A stretch of 17,051 nt of DNA. Source: Methylotenera sp. GTDB taxonomy: Bacteria; Pseudomonadota; Gammaproteobacteria; Burkholderiales; Methylophilaceae. The notes under the pieces were generated by a model. The model worked only from the letters and a program-made list of their open reading frames with translations. It was not told where the DNA came from and ran no database searches. Below, piece by piece: positions 1 to 7,731 of this stretch; within the stretch, counting starts at the first letter, position 1, and each line of letters begins with the position of its first letter. The position numbers were made by a program, and so were the translations under genes. The stretch covers positions 1 to 17,051 of the forward strand of contig JAIYEJ010000314.1 of the NCBI GenBank assembly GCA_027487055.1. Direction: 5' to 3'.

Positions 1-107
1 GCGAGATTTCATATGACCAAACGCGACCTCAGCGCCTTTATCCGCGCAACAAGACTCGCCGTTTTCGCGTTGATTTAGGCAGAAAAAAATGTGATATTTA
101 TAAAAAC
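1..107. other. Unresolved window edge, possible end of a plus-strand gene
   Basis: The first ~78 bases are clearly more GC-rich than the AT-rich DNA that follows. Two plus-strand frames are open from the edge: frame 1 ends at TAG 76-78, and frame 3 runs to a TAA near 125, which would overlap the end of the tonB gene. On the minus strand an ATG at 14-12 could also begin a gene leaving the window. None of these short peptides is recognisable, so no product is proposed. A convergent gene ending at 78 would leave 29 bases before the TonB stop. Confidence 0.2.
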
Positions 108-1088
108 TCATTGTGTAGAAAGTAAATCTTCTTGGGTAAAAGTCCAAGTGCGGGTGATGCTTAAAATATCGGTATCTTTTTTAATATCATCAGGAAAAGG
201 TGCATAAGGAGCGGCCAGTTCTACTATGCGCTTTGCAGCATCGTTTAAGATTGTGTGCGGTGATTTTTGATCAATCACGACGCTTTCCAAGCTACCGTCT
301 GATTTAATCGAAACTGTCATACGTAGTTGACCATAAACCTTATCGGCTTTAGCCGCTTCTGGGTAGTTCATATTACCAATACGCTCGACTTTTTGGCGCC
401 ACGATTCTACATACATGGCAAAGCGATACTCTTTTGTTCTCGCCCCAACAAACTTGCGTTTAGGGCGTTTTTGATATTCTTCTTGTTGTTTATCAATTTG
501 TGCTTGCAATCTATCCATCTCTAAACTTGCTGCCAATAAAGCTTCGCGGTCTAAAGATTTTGTATTAATTTTTTCTTCGCCTTCTTCTGGTTCTGCTGAA
601 GCTGCATTTTGCGTTGGGTTAGATTCAATTTTTTTCGCCGCTTTAATTTGCGTCATCAGCTCTTGCGCTTGTTTTTCTAATTGTTCCACACGTTTTTGCT
701 CGCGTGCTTCTTGCGCTTTTAATTTGGCAGATTTTGATGCGCTTCGCGATTCTGAAATTGGCTGTAAGTTAACTTCTGACGTTCTTTCTTTTGGCGCTGG
801 TAACGCCGTTTTCAATTTTCTATTTTCTTCGGTATTACCACCACGGTCTAAATTTGCCTGCGCTAAAATTGCATTCTTGTCTGGTGCGGTTTTGGTTTTT
901 GAATTGACTAAAACCACCTCAAGCGAGGGTAATTGGTTAGCTAATTTTTTAAGTTCTGGCTCAAAATGTACAGATAAAAAAAAGGCATGGGCCACGATAG
1001 AAAGCCAAATTGCAACACTCATTGCGCTCATCGCTGATAATTTATCAGCCAGCGCTGCAAATTCAGTTTGTTTTAATGTTGCACTCAA
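108..1088 (-). CDS. TonB-family energy transducer (C-terminal TonB domain)
   Basis: The 326-residue protein probably couples the inner-membrane proton gradient to outer-membrane TonB-dependent receptors. It has one N-terminal membrane anchor (about residues 24-41), a charged periplasmic linker with Glu/Lys/Gln-rich coiled-coil stretches (about 115-150 and 185-207), and a C-terminal TonB-like domain (about 220-320). The C-terminal domain includes the NYPEAAK motif (241-247) that opens the TonB fold. The start is a TTG at 1088 preceded by an AGGA stretch about 10 bases upstream; the internal ATGs at residues 20 and 23 lack a ribosome site and would shorten the cytoplasmic end. No ExbB/ExbD genes lie beside it, so it must borrow a motor encoded elsewhere. 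It follows mpl by 42 bases and is probably the last gene of the metH-mpl-tonB run. Family assignment is firm; which receptor it serves is unknown. Confidence 0.85.
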   Translation of the reverse strand: MSATLKQTEFAALADKLSAMSAMSVAIWLSIVAHAFFLSVHFEPELKKLANQLPSLEVVLVNSKTKTAPDKNAILAQANLDRGGNTEENRKLKTALPAPKERTSEVNLQPISESRSASKSAKLKAQEAREQKRVEQLEKQAQELMTQIKAAKKIESNPTQNAASAEPEEGEEKINTKSLDREALLAASLEMDRLQAQIDKQQEEYQKRPKRKFVGARTKEYRFAMYVESWRQKVERIGNMNYPEAAKADKVYGQLRMTVSIKSDGSLESVVIDQKSPHTILNDAAKRIVELAAPYAPFPDDIKKDTDILSITRTWTFTQEDLLSTQ

Positions 1089-1130
1089 ACCAATAGTTTC
1101 CTATCCTTATTTTTTAAACCCACACATCGA

Positions 1131-2540
1131 TTAACCAAGCGCATCAAGAATCTTTTGATGTATACCACCAAAACTACCATTACTCATCACTAAGATATGG
1201 TCGCCTGATTTAGCGGTTTTTGCAATGGCTTGCACAAGTTTTTCAAGGTCGTTAAAGGTTTGTGACTTATTGGCGATTGGTTTTAGCGCTTCTGCAATAT
1301 CCCAACCCAAGTTAGCGCCAAAGCAAAATACCACGTCAGCGTCTTTTAAACTGGCAGGCAGAGCGTTTTTCATCACTCCTAATTTCATGGTGTTTGAGCG
1401 CGGCTCTAACACTGCTATGATTTTACCATCGCTGTAAGCCGCATCCAGTTTGGCTTTCAGGCCTGCTACTGTGGTCTCGATAGCGGTTGGGTGGTGCGCA
1501 AAGTCATCATACACTGTGATATTGTTAACCACACCTTTGGTTTCCATGCGGCGTTTAACGTTTTTAAACTCTGCCAGCGCTTCAATTGCGATGCATGGCG
1601 CAACGCCTACATGGCGTGCGGCGGCAATGACCGCCAATGCGTTCATGCGATTATGATCACCTAACAAATCCCAGTTTAAGTTACCTTGGCGCTCACCTTT
1701 AAAAAATATGTCAAATCGGCCTTCTGCATCCACATTTTTAAATTGCCAATCTGCCGAATCATCAGTTTTTTTACCGCTAAACTTTTCACCACAGAATTTT
1801 TCTACAGCACTCCAACAGCCTTTTGCTAATACCGCTTCTAAACTATTTTGATCGTTAATCACGATTAAGCCTTGCTGCGGCACTGTGCGCACCAAATGAT
1901 GAAATTGCATTTGTATCGCTGCTAAATCATCAAAAATATCAGCATGGTCAAACTCTAAATTATTGAGCACTGCAGTGCGCGGGCGATAATGAACGAACTT
2001 AGAGCGCTTATCGAAAAACGCTGTGTCGTACTCGTCTGCCTCTATTACAAAGAATGGTGAGGTACTTTTACTATCTTGTTTAGGCGTTTGTGGCAAACGT
2101 GCAGAAATACCAAAATTTTCAGGTACGCCACCAATCAAAAAGCCAGGTGCCAACCCTGCGTATTCGAGCACCCAAGCGAGCATAGATGATGTGGTGGTTT
2201 TGCCATGTGTACCCGCAATTGCGAGCACCCACTTACCTTGCAAAACGTTCTCAGCCAACCATTGCGGGCCAGATATATAAGGTAATCCAAGGTTTAAAAT
2301 TTCTTCCATCAGCGGATTGCCACGCGAAACCACATTACCAATCACATAAATATCAGGGTTAAGTTTGGTTTGCATTGGGTCAAAACCTTCAATCAGCTCA
2401 ATGCCCTGCGCCTCTAATTGCGTGCTCATAGGCGGATACACATTGGCATCGCAACCCGTGACGCGATGCCCTGCCTGCTTGGCCAGCACCGCAATGCCTC
2501 CCATAAACGTGCCACAAATACCTAAAATGTGAATATGCAT
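1131..2540 (-). CDS. mpl: UDP-N-acetylmuramate:L-alanyl-gamma-D-glutamyl-meso-diaminopimelate ligase
   Basis: Mpl attaches the tripeptide released from old cell wall directly to UDP-MurNAc, the key step of cytoplasmic murein recycling. The 469 residues match the family's usual length and Mur-ligase layout. The N-terminal nucleotide-binding fold contains GICGTFMGG (7-15), a version characteristic of Mpl rather than MurC. The ATP loop AGTHGKTTT lies at 109-117, EADEYD at 167-172, and a C-terminal domain contains DDFAHHPTA (345-353). The ATG start at 2540 has an AGAAG site about ten bases upstream and lies nine bases after the metH stop, so the two are probably co-transcribed. The C-terminus ends at 1131. 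Recognition is strong because of the N-terminal glycine motif together with the DDFAHHP motif. Confidence 0.95.
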   Translation of the reverse strand: MHIHILGICGTFMGGIAVLAKQAGHRVTGCDANVYPPMSTQLEAQGIELIEGFDPMQTKLNPDIYVIGNVVSRGNPLMEEILNLGLPYISGPQWLAENVLQGKWVLAIAGTHGKTTTSSMLAWVLEYAGLAPGFLIGGVPENFGISARLPQTPKQDSKSTSPFFVIEADEYDTAFFDKRSKFVHYRPRTAVLNNLEFDHADIFDDLAAIQMQFHHLVRTVPQQGLIVINDQNSLEAVLAKGCWSAVEKFCGEKFSGKKTDDSADWQFKNVDAEGRFDIFFKGERQGNLNWDLLGDHNRMNALAVIAAARHVGVAPCIAIEALAEFKNVKRRMETKGVVNNITVYDDFAHHPTAIETTVAGLKAKLDAAYSDGKIIAVLEPRSNTMKLGVMKNALPASLKDADVVFCFGANLGWDIAEALKPIANKSQTFNDLEKLVQAIAKTAKSGDHILVMSNGSFGGIHQKILDALG

Positions 2541-2549
2541 ATTGTCTTC

Positions 2550-5500
2550 TTAGCCTAAATTTGGCGCCAACCAGCGCTCTAAATACTCTTTCGGCAGGTT
2601 TCTACGTTTCGCCATATCTTCTAGTTGGTCGTTACCAATTTTATCTACGCTAAAATATTTCGCCTCTGGATGTGCCAAATAAAAGCCACTCACTGCTGCC
2701 GCAGGGTTCATGGCGAATGAGTCGGTCAGTTGCATGTCAATTTCTTCACATATCAAAAGCTTAAACATATCTGCCTTTACAGTATGGTCTGGGCAGGCTG
2801 GGTAGCCAGGCGCGGGGCGAATGCCTTGGTATTCTTCTTTAATCAAGGCTTCATTGCTTAAATGCTCACTTGCAGCATAGCCCCATAAGTCGGTACGCAC
2901 GCGATAATGCATATATTCGGCAAAAGCTTCTGCAAGGCGGTCTGCAATAGATTTGAACATAATGCTGCTATAGTCATCATGATCGGCCTCAAATTGTGCC
3001 AAGCGTTTTTCCATCCCTAAGCCACCAGTCACGGCAAATAAACCAATATAGTCTTCTGCTAAACCTTTTGGGGCAATAAAATCGCTTAGACATTGGTTAG
3101 GGCGGGCAAAGCCATCAATCACGGGTTTTTCTGTTTGCTGGCGCATGCCATACCAAGTAAACGCCACTTCTTGCCTAGTTTCATCGGTGTAGATTTCGAT
3201 ATCATCATCATTTACCATATTGGCTGGCATCAAGGCAATCACCCCATTGGCGGTGAGCCAGCGCCCATCGATAATTTTCTTGAGCATCGCTTGGCCTTCT
3301 GCAAATACTTTTGTTGCAGCCTCGCCTACCACGGGGTCTTTTAAAATCGCAGGGTAGAAGCCAGCTAAATCCCAAGTTTGAAAGAATGGACCCCAGTCGA
3401 TATATTGGGCGATTAGGCTTAAATCAATATTTTTAAAAACGCGGCGACCAATAAATTTTGGCTTAATGGGTGCAAAATCACCTGCAAAACTAATTTTAGA
3501 TTTATTCGCGCGCGCATTGCTAATACCTAACATAGGCACGCCTTTTTTATTAGCATGTTGCGTACGGGCTTTTTGGTAATCGGCTTGAATTTCTGCCAAA
3601 TACGCGCCACGTGTTTCGGGCGTGAGTAAGTTTTGCATCACAGATACTGAGCGTGATGCATCTGGCACATACACCACTGGGCCATCATAATGCGGTGCAA
3701 TTTTTACCGCGGTATGTGCGCGTGAAGTGGTTGCACCACCAATCAGCAAAGGCATTTGCTGCGTTTGAAAATACGGGTCACGTTGCATTTCCTTTGCAAT
3801 ATGCGTCATTTCTTCTAAGCTTGGGGTGATCAAGCCACTTAACCCAATAATGTCCGCATTTTCTGCTTTGGCCATGGCTAAAATTTCTGCTGCAGGCACC
3901 ATTACGCCCATATTGACGACTTCAAAGTTATTACATTGCAAAACCACAGACACGATATTTTTTCCAATGTCATGCACATCGCCTTTTACGGTAGCAATGA
4001 CCACTTTGCCTTTTGGTTTTGCTTTCTCGCCAGTGCGTGCCTCATCTGCGGCTTTTTCAGCCTCAATAAATGGAATTAAATGTGCAACCGCTGATTTCAT
4101 CACGCGGGCAGATTTCACCACTTGTGGCAAAAACATCTTCCCTTGCCCAAACAAATCGCCCACCACATTCATGCCATCCATCAACGGGCCTTCTATCACA
4201 TGAATAGGTCTGCCTCCAGATTTTTCAATCGCGGCGCGCGCTTCTTCAGTATCTTCCACAATAAAGTCTGTAATGCCATGCACCATGGCGTGTTCTAGGC
4301 GTTTTTCAACAGTTGTTGGGGATTCTGCAGTACCGCGCCACTCTAAAGTTGCGGCCTCTTTTTTGCCGCCAGCCACTAAGGTGCCTGCGATTTCAATCAT
4401 GCGCTCTGTTGCATCTGGTCTGCGATTAAGCACCACGTCCTCAACGCGCTCTTTAAGCTCTTTTGGCAAGTCGTCATAAATGCCCATCATGCCCGCATTC
4501 ACAATGCCCATGGTCATGCCTGCTTTAATGGCGTGATACAAAAACACCGTGTGTATGGCCTCGCGCGCGGGGTCATTACCGCGGAAGCTAAAGCTCACAT
4601 TCGATACACCGCCAGAAATTTTAGCGTGCGGCAGGTTTTGCTTAATCCAGCGCGTGGCTTCGATAAAATCCACCGCATAGTTGTTATGCTCTTCAATACC
4701 TGTAGCAATTGCAAAAATATTTGGGTCAAAAATAATATCTTCAGGCGGAAAGCCTGTGCTCACCAACAAATCATAAGCGCGTTTGCAAATCTCGGTTTTG
4801 CGCGCAAAGGTATCGGCTTGGCCTTTTTCATCAACTGCCATGACGATGACCGCAGCGCCATAACGACGGCACAATTTGGCTTGGCGTAAAAATTCTGCTT
4901 CGCCTTCTTTCATCGAGATTGAGTTGACGATGGCTTTGCCTTGCACACACTTCAAGCCCGCTTCAATTACGCTCCATTTAGAGGAGTCAATCATAATTGG
5001 CACGCGCGCAATATCTGGCTCAGAGGCCACCAAGTTCAAGAAATGCGTCATCGCTTTAACCGCATCCAACATGCCTTCGTCCATGTTGATATCAATCACT
5101 TGTGCGCCGTTTTCCACCTGCTGACGCGCCACGCTCAACGCTTCTTCGTATTGCTCGTTGATAATCATGCGTGCAAAGGCTTTAGAGCCTGTGACGTTAG
5201 TGCGCTCACCCACGTTCACAAATAAAGAGCTGTCATCAATGATAAATGGCTCTAAGCCTGAAAGCTTAGTCACTGGTGGCAGGCTAGGCACTTTTCGTGG
5301 TGGCAAATCTTTAATGGCATTGTAAATCGCGTTGATGTGTGGAGGCGTCGTGCCGCAGCACCCGCCTGCAATGTTGATAAACCCACTTTGCGCGAACTCT
5401 TTTACCAAGCTCGCGGTAATATCTGGCGTTTCATCAAAGCCCGTGTCAGACATCGGATTAGGTAAACCTGCGTTGGGGTAGATGCACACAAACGTATCTG

Positions 5501-6314
5501 CCACTTTGCTTAACTCATCGGCATACGGGCGCATTAACGTTGCGCCTAGCGCACAGTTTAGGCCTATCGTAAGTGGTTTGGCATGGCGTACTGAGTTCCA
5601 AAATGCTGTCACTGTTTGGCTTGATTGATTTCGACCAGATGCATCGGTCACCGTGCCAGAAATCATAATCGGCCACGTTTTGCCTTGCTCTTCAAAATAA
5701 GCATCAATCGCAAACAAAGCCGCTTTACAATTGAGCGTGTCAAAAATGGTTTCAACCATTAAAATATCCGCACCACCTTCGACCAAACCACGGATTTGCG
5801 CAAGGTAAGCTTGCATCAATTGATCAAAATTCACATTACGCGCAGCGGGATCGTTTACGTCTGGCGAAATGCTGGCGGTTTTCGGCGTAGGGCCTAAAGC
5901 ACCCGCCACAAAGCGCGGTTTATCCGACGTGCTATATTTTTGGCAAGCGGCTTTGGCGAGTTTAGCAGATTGCACATTCATCTCATGCACCAACTCGGCC
6001 ATATGATAATCATCTTGCGCGACTGAAGTCGCACCAAAAGTATTGGTTTCGATAATGTCTGCACCTGCGGCGAGGTATTTCTCGTGAATTTCTTGAATCA
6101 CTTGCGGTTGCGTAAGGCTAAGCAACTCATTATTACCTTTTACAAACAACTCGCGCTCGCCTGCTGGCGCTTTAAAATCCTTAAAACGCTCGCCGCGATA
6201 ATCTGCCTCGGTCAGTTTATATTGTTGAATCATGGTGCCCATGGCGCCATCTAAAATTAGGATGCGCTGAGCGAGTAATTCACGAAGGATTTGTTCGGTA
6301 TTATTGGTTAGCAT
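2550..6314 (-). CDS. metH: Cobalamin-dependent methionine synthase
   Basis: MetH transfers the methyl group of 5-methyltetrahydrofolate to homocysteine through enzyme-bound cobalamin, making methionine in the cytosol. The protein is full length (1254 residues from this ATG; E. coli is 1227). Counting residues from the alternative TTG at 6323 (three residues longer), the domains come in order. The homocysteine domain has zinc ligands Cys257, Cys322 and Cys323. The pterin domain runs from about 360 to 630. The cap domain is at about 650-760. The B12 domain has DVHDIGK (782-788), whose His784 is the lower cobalt ligand. The reactivation domain has RPAPGYP (1169-1175), the AdoMet-binding signature. 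Neither start has a clear ribosome site; the ATG is preferred by codon. No B12 riboswitch is evident in the very short upstream gap, which abuts the decayed yifB remnant, so the promoter must lie inside that remnant. Confidence 0.96.
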   Translation of the reverse strand: MLTNNTEQILRELLAQRILILDGAMGTMIQQYKLTEADYRGERFKDFKAPAGERELFVKGNNELLSLTQPQVIQEIHEKYLAAGADIIETNTFGATSVAQDDYHMAELVHEMNVQSAKLAKAACQKYSTSDKPRFVAGALGPTPKTASISPDVNDPAARNVNFDQLMQAYLAQIRGLVEGGADILMVETIFDTLNCKAALFAIDAYFEEQGKTWPIMISGTVTDASGRNQSSQTVTAFWNSVRHAKPLTIGLNCALGATLMRPYADELSKVADTFVCIYPNAGLPNPMSDTGFDETPDITASLVKEFAQSGFINIAGGCCGTTPPHINAIYNAIKDLPPRKVPSLPPVTKLSGLEPFIIDDSSLFVNVGERTNVTGSKAFARMIINEQYEEALSVARQQVENGAQVIDINMDEGMLDAVKAMTHFLNLVASEPDIARVPIMIDSSKWSVIEAGLKCVQGKAIVNSISMKEGEAEFLRQAKLCRRYGAAVIVMAVDEKGQADTFARKTEICKRAYDLLVSTGFPPEDIIFDPNIFAIATGIEEHNNYAVDFIEATRWIKQNLPHAKISGGVSNVSFSFRGNDPAREAIHTVFLYHAIKAGMTMGIVNAGMMGIYDDLPKELKERVEDVVLNRRPDATERMIEIAGTLVAGGKKEAATLEWRGTAESPTTVEKRLEHAMVHGITDFIVEDTEEARAAIEKSGGRPIHVIEGPLMDGMNVVGDLFGQGKMFLPQVVKSARVMKSAVAHLIPFIEAEKAADEARTGEKAKPKGKVVIATVKGDVHDIGKNIVSVVLQCNNFEVVNMGVMVPAAEILAMAKAENADIIGLSGLITPSLEEMTHIAKEMQRDPYFQTQQMPLLIGGATTSRAHTAVKIAPHYDGPVVYVPDASRSVSVMQNLLTPETRGAYLAEIQADYQKARTQHANKKGVPMLGISNARANKSKISFAGDFAPIKPKFIGRRVFKNIDLSLIAQYIDWGPFFQTWDLAGFYPAILKDPVVGEAATKVFAEGQAMLKKIIDGRWLTANGVIALMPANMVNDDDIEIYTDETRQEVAFTWYGMRQQTEKPVIDGFARPNQCLSDFIAPKGLAEDYIGLFAVTGGLGMEKRLAQFEADHDDYSSIMFKSIADRLAEAFAEYMHYRVRTDLWGYAASEHLSNEALIKEEYQGIRPAPGYPACPDHTVKADMFKLLICEEIDMQLTDSFAMNPAAAVSGFYLAHPEAKYFSVDKIGNDQLEDMAKRRNLPKEYLERWLAPNLG

Positions 6315-6338
6315 TTCAGTCAATAGTGGCTTAAAACG

Positions 6339-6604
6339 TTATTTTATCATGGCTAGTTTTAAAGAAGGCACATCAATTCCATATAGTAACGAGCCAGAAA
6401 TTTTGGCGTGGTATCGCAACACATTATCAGGCGTGCAACGGCATTTATTGTTGTAAAGCTCCAAATAGCCGCAAGGGCAGGGATTCATGGCGACCAACAG
6501 ATGAAGAAAAGGCTGGGAAATCAGCCTAACGCGCCGCACGACTATGGTGATGTGTCTACTTTCTAATGGCTGGCGCAGCACTTCTAGCACTTTTCGGTCA
6601 AATT
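6339..6604 (-). pseudogene. C-terminal fragment of decayed yifB
   Basis: This piece reads open for about 88 codons from TTTGACCGA at 6604 to the stop at 6339. It matches the part of YifB after the Walker B region: FDRKVLEVLRQPLESRHITI, then a divergent stretch, then the hallmark cysteine cluster MNPCPCGYL...CRCTPDN and the KISG segment. In family members the following residues read close to GPLLDRID; here they are SLLYGID, and the last ~100 residues of the protein are missing. A TAA sits where the Glu of the usual PEFDRK motif is expected. The ATG at 6590 is internal and not a true start. The fragment ends 24 bases before the metH ATG, so it may persist because it contains the metH promoter (inference). 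Confidence 0.85.
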
Positions 6605-6681
6605 ATGGCATTTTGCTGTTTAGTCTATTTAATATAACAAGTTGTCCAGAACTCAAAGAAAGTTGAACATGAGTCAGAAAG

Positions 6682-6719
6682 GTCCTACAAAGGCTGAATA
6701 GCCATTTAGCTTGCAGGAC
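6682..6719. repeat. Imperfect hairpin just after the XRE remnant
   Basis: The arms are GTCCT, CAA, GGCT (6682-6695) and AGCC, TTG, AGGAC (6700-6719), with a GAAT loop and small bulges. On the minus strand it lies five bases beyond the XRE stop codon and is followed by CTTTCT, so it may be the old terminator carried along with the regulator fragment. The lack of a good T-run makes terminator function uncertain. Confidence 0.4.
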
Positions 6720-6723
6720 ATCA

Positions 6724-6879
6724 TCAAATATCCATCAAATATTTTGTTTTGACGCCTAGTGTTTCCGCAAGCTTACAGATATTTAACAGCGCAATATTCC
6801 GCAGACCACTTTCAACAACGCTCAAGTAACTACTTGCAAATCCACTCTCAATCGCAAGTTTCTCCTGCGTTTGACCTTT
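6724..6879 (-). pseudogene. 3' remnant of an XRE-type helix-turn-helix regulator fused into yifB
   Basis: About 50 codons ending at TGA 6726-6724 read GQTQEKLAIESGFASSYLS, then VVESGLRNIALLNICKLAE and TLGVKTKYLMDI. This is the classic Cro/C1-type DNA-binding helix-turn-helix of small XRE regulators, with the Q-E-K-L-A first helix and the S-S-Y-L-S recognition helix. It has no start codon of its own: the open frame runs in without a break from yifB-derived codons (NYTEFNEVKGQ) and is closed upstream by TAG at 6948-6946. The N-terminal dozen residues of a normal XRE domain are missing. It is therefore a fragment, not a gene. It matches no part of YifB, so it must have come from elsewhere. Confidence 0.8.
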
Positions 6880-7395
6880 AACCTCATTAAATTCTGTGTA
6901 GTTTACTGAAAGTACTTCTGCGTTTGGTTGATATTGATTTAAGGCCTATTTACCAGTTATTTGTGCGCAGACCTCTAACAATGAGTTTGCTGGATAAATG
7001 ATAGCGACTTTTACTAAACTTTCCTCTTGCGCATTTAAATTATGCAAGATAAATGCGCGCCTATTTGGTGCATTTTATTGGCAATTTTATTTGCATGCAC
7101 CATATGATTGGTCATTGCTAACGCGCCGCCAATATGCCAAGCGAAATTGGCAAATCGTAACGCCCACTTTTATAGGCAAATCGGCAGGCGCTAAATTTAC
7201 CGTGATGCGCCTTGCCAGAAAATCAAACTGCGCCATACTAATGGCGGCGCGCACACCAGTCTTTAATCTTTTTGTCCTCAGCTTCAGGCGAACCGACAAT
7301 CGTAAAGCTCTGCAAGCCATTGGCAAGATGCACTTCTAATAGCACTTCTGGCGCATCCATACCGTTTAGCTCAAGACTATAAAGCACGTCTAAAC

Positions 7396-7641
7396 TCATT
7401 GTTTTTGCTTGAGTTCTGCTTCTAATGTGGATAATTTTTCTTCTAAGTTTGCGAGCTGTTCTCGTGCTTTTCTAAGCACTTCTGCCTGCACATCAAACTC
7501 CTCACGTGACACTAGCTCCATTTTGGTGAACGCGCCCCTAATTAGTGCATTAATGTTTTTTTCTACCTCTTGTAACGGGCTGTTTTTAATTATGTCATTG
7601 ATTTTACTTGATAAATCATTTATAAGCTGTGAATTAAACAT
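7396..7641 (-). CDS. ubiK: Ubiquinone biosynthesis accessory factor UbiK (BMFP domain)
   Basis: UbiK is a small coiled-coil protein that assists the cytosolic ubiquinone-making complex with UbiJ in proteobacteria and was earlier known as YqiC, a membrane-fusogenic protein. The 81 residues fit the family: an N-terminal part with a conserved hydrophobic helix (NSQLINDLSSKINDIIKN), the central LVSREEFDVQAEVLRKAREQ signature, and a C-terminal Leu/Glu coiled coil (about 50-80). The ATG at 7641 has a strong GAGGAA site. The TGA stop overlaps the ATG of the downstream yifB remnant by ATGA, and the ubiK-yifB order is common in proteobacteria. It is intact although its downstream partner is destroyed. 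Confidence 0.9.
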   Translation of the reverse strand: MFNSQLINDLSSKINDIIKNSPLQEVEKNINALIRGAFTKMELVSREEFDVQAEVLRKAREQLANLEEKLSTLEAELKQKQ

Positions 7642-7698
7642 GGCAATTCCTCATAATTTTGTGTCAGTTTAGCAGATTCTGGTAAGAAATTCATGGCC

Positions 7699-7731
7699 AC
7701 TAATTACCTAACTAATTACACATCTAATTGA
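7699..7731 (+). repeat. Three 12-base-phased CTAATT repeats in the ubiK-glnK intergenic region
   Basis: CTAATTAC at 7700, CTAATTAC at 7712 and CTAATTGA at 7724 recur at exactly 12-base steps, roughly one helical turn. They lie just upstream of the sigma-54 promoter, where a bending or activator protein would bind. The third copy overlaps a near match to the IHF core on the minus strand (AATCAA, four bases, ATG instead of TTR; 7733-7721). Confidence 0.45.

Larger units (their letters stand above)
6339..7399 (-). pseudogene. yifB: Decayed yifB/comM (Mg-chelatase-like AAA+ protein), interrupted
   Basis: An intact gene would encode the ~500-residue YifB/ComM AAA+ protein; ComM acts as a branch-migration helicase in natural transformation. 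Pieces of it survive in order but in different frames. The N-terminus (from ATG 7399, SLDVLYSLELNGMDAPEV and FTIVGSPEAE) runs to TAG at 7240-7238. VRAAIS...ARRITVNLAPADLP (about 7260-7170) is in a second frame. GRYDLPISLGILAA (7165-7124) is in a third, ending at TAG 7120-7118. GALAMTNHM (about 7127-7045) follows after a deletion. NAQEESLVK...SLLEVCAQITG reads to an in-frame TAG at 6948-6946, and EFNEVKGQ ends near 6874. The Walker/AAA core is then missing and replaced by an unrelated XRE fragment. The C-terminal part resumes at about 6604 with FDRKVLEVLRQPLES, MNPCPCGYL and CRCTPDNVLRYHAKISG, ending near 6339. The start overlaps the ubiK stop as ATGA, showing the ancestral ubiK-yifB operon. 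No functional product is possible. Confidence 0.9.

Noticed and set aside
6315..6345. Cobalamin riboswitch ahead of metH
   Set aside because: No space for one between the yifB remnant and metH and no B12-box-like sequence was seen there.
6720..6745. Direct repeat CATCAAATAT as a possible insertion target duplication
   Set aside because: Copies are only about two bases apart and fall in the XRE codons YLMDI and the stop; no mobile element lies between them.
7095..7113. NtrC-like TGCACC ... GGTCA pattern
   Set aside because: Spacing is too long (eight bases), the right arm is imperfect, it lies ~650 bases from the glnK promoter and is explained by yifB codons.
7087..7326. Minus-strand open frame of 79 codons as a separate small gene
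   Set aside because: Its middle (RAAIS...ARRITVNLAPADLP) is YifB; its start and end are out-of-frame sequence of the same pseudogene.
6998..7339. Plus-strand open frame of 113 codons
   Set aside because: It is antisense to the decayed yifB N-terminal part, whose family similarity is clear on the minus strand.
7409..7672. Plus-strand open frame opposite ubiK
   Set aside because: Antisense shadow of a well-supported UbiK protein with a good ribosome site.
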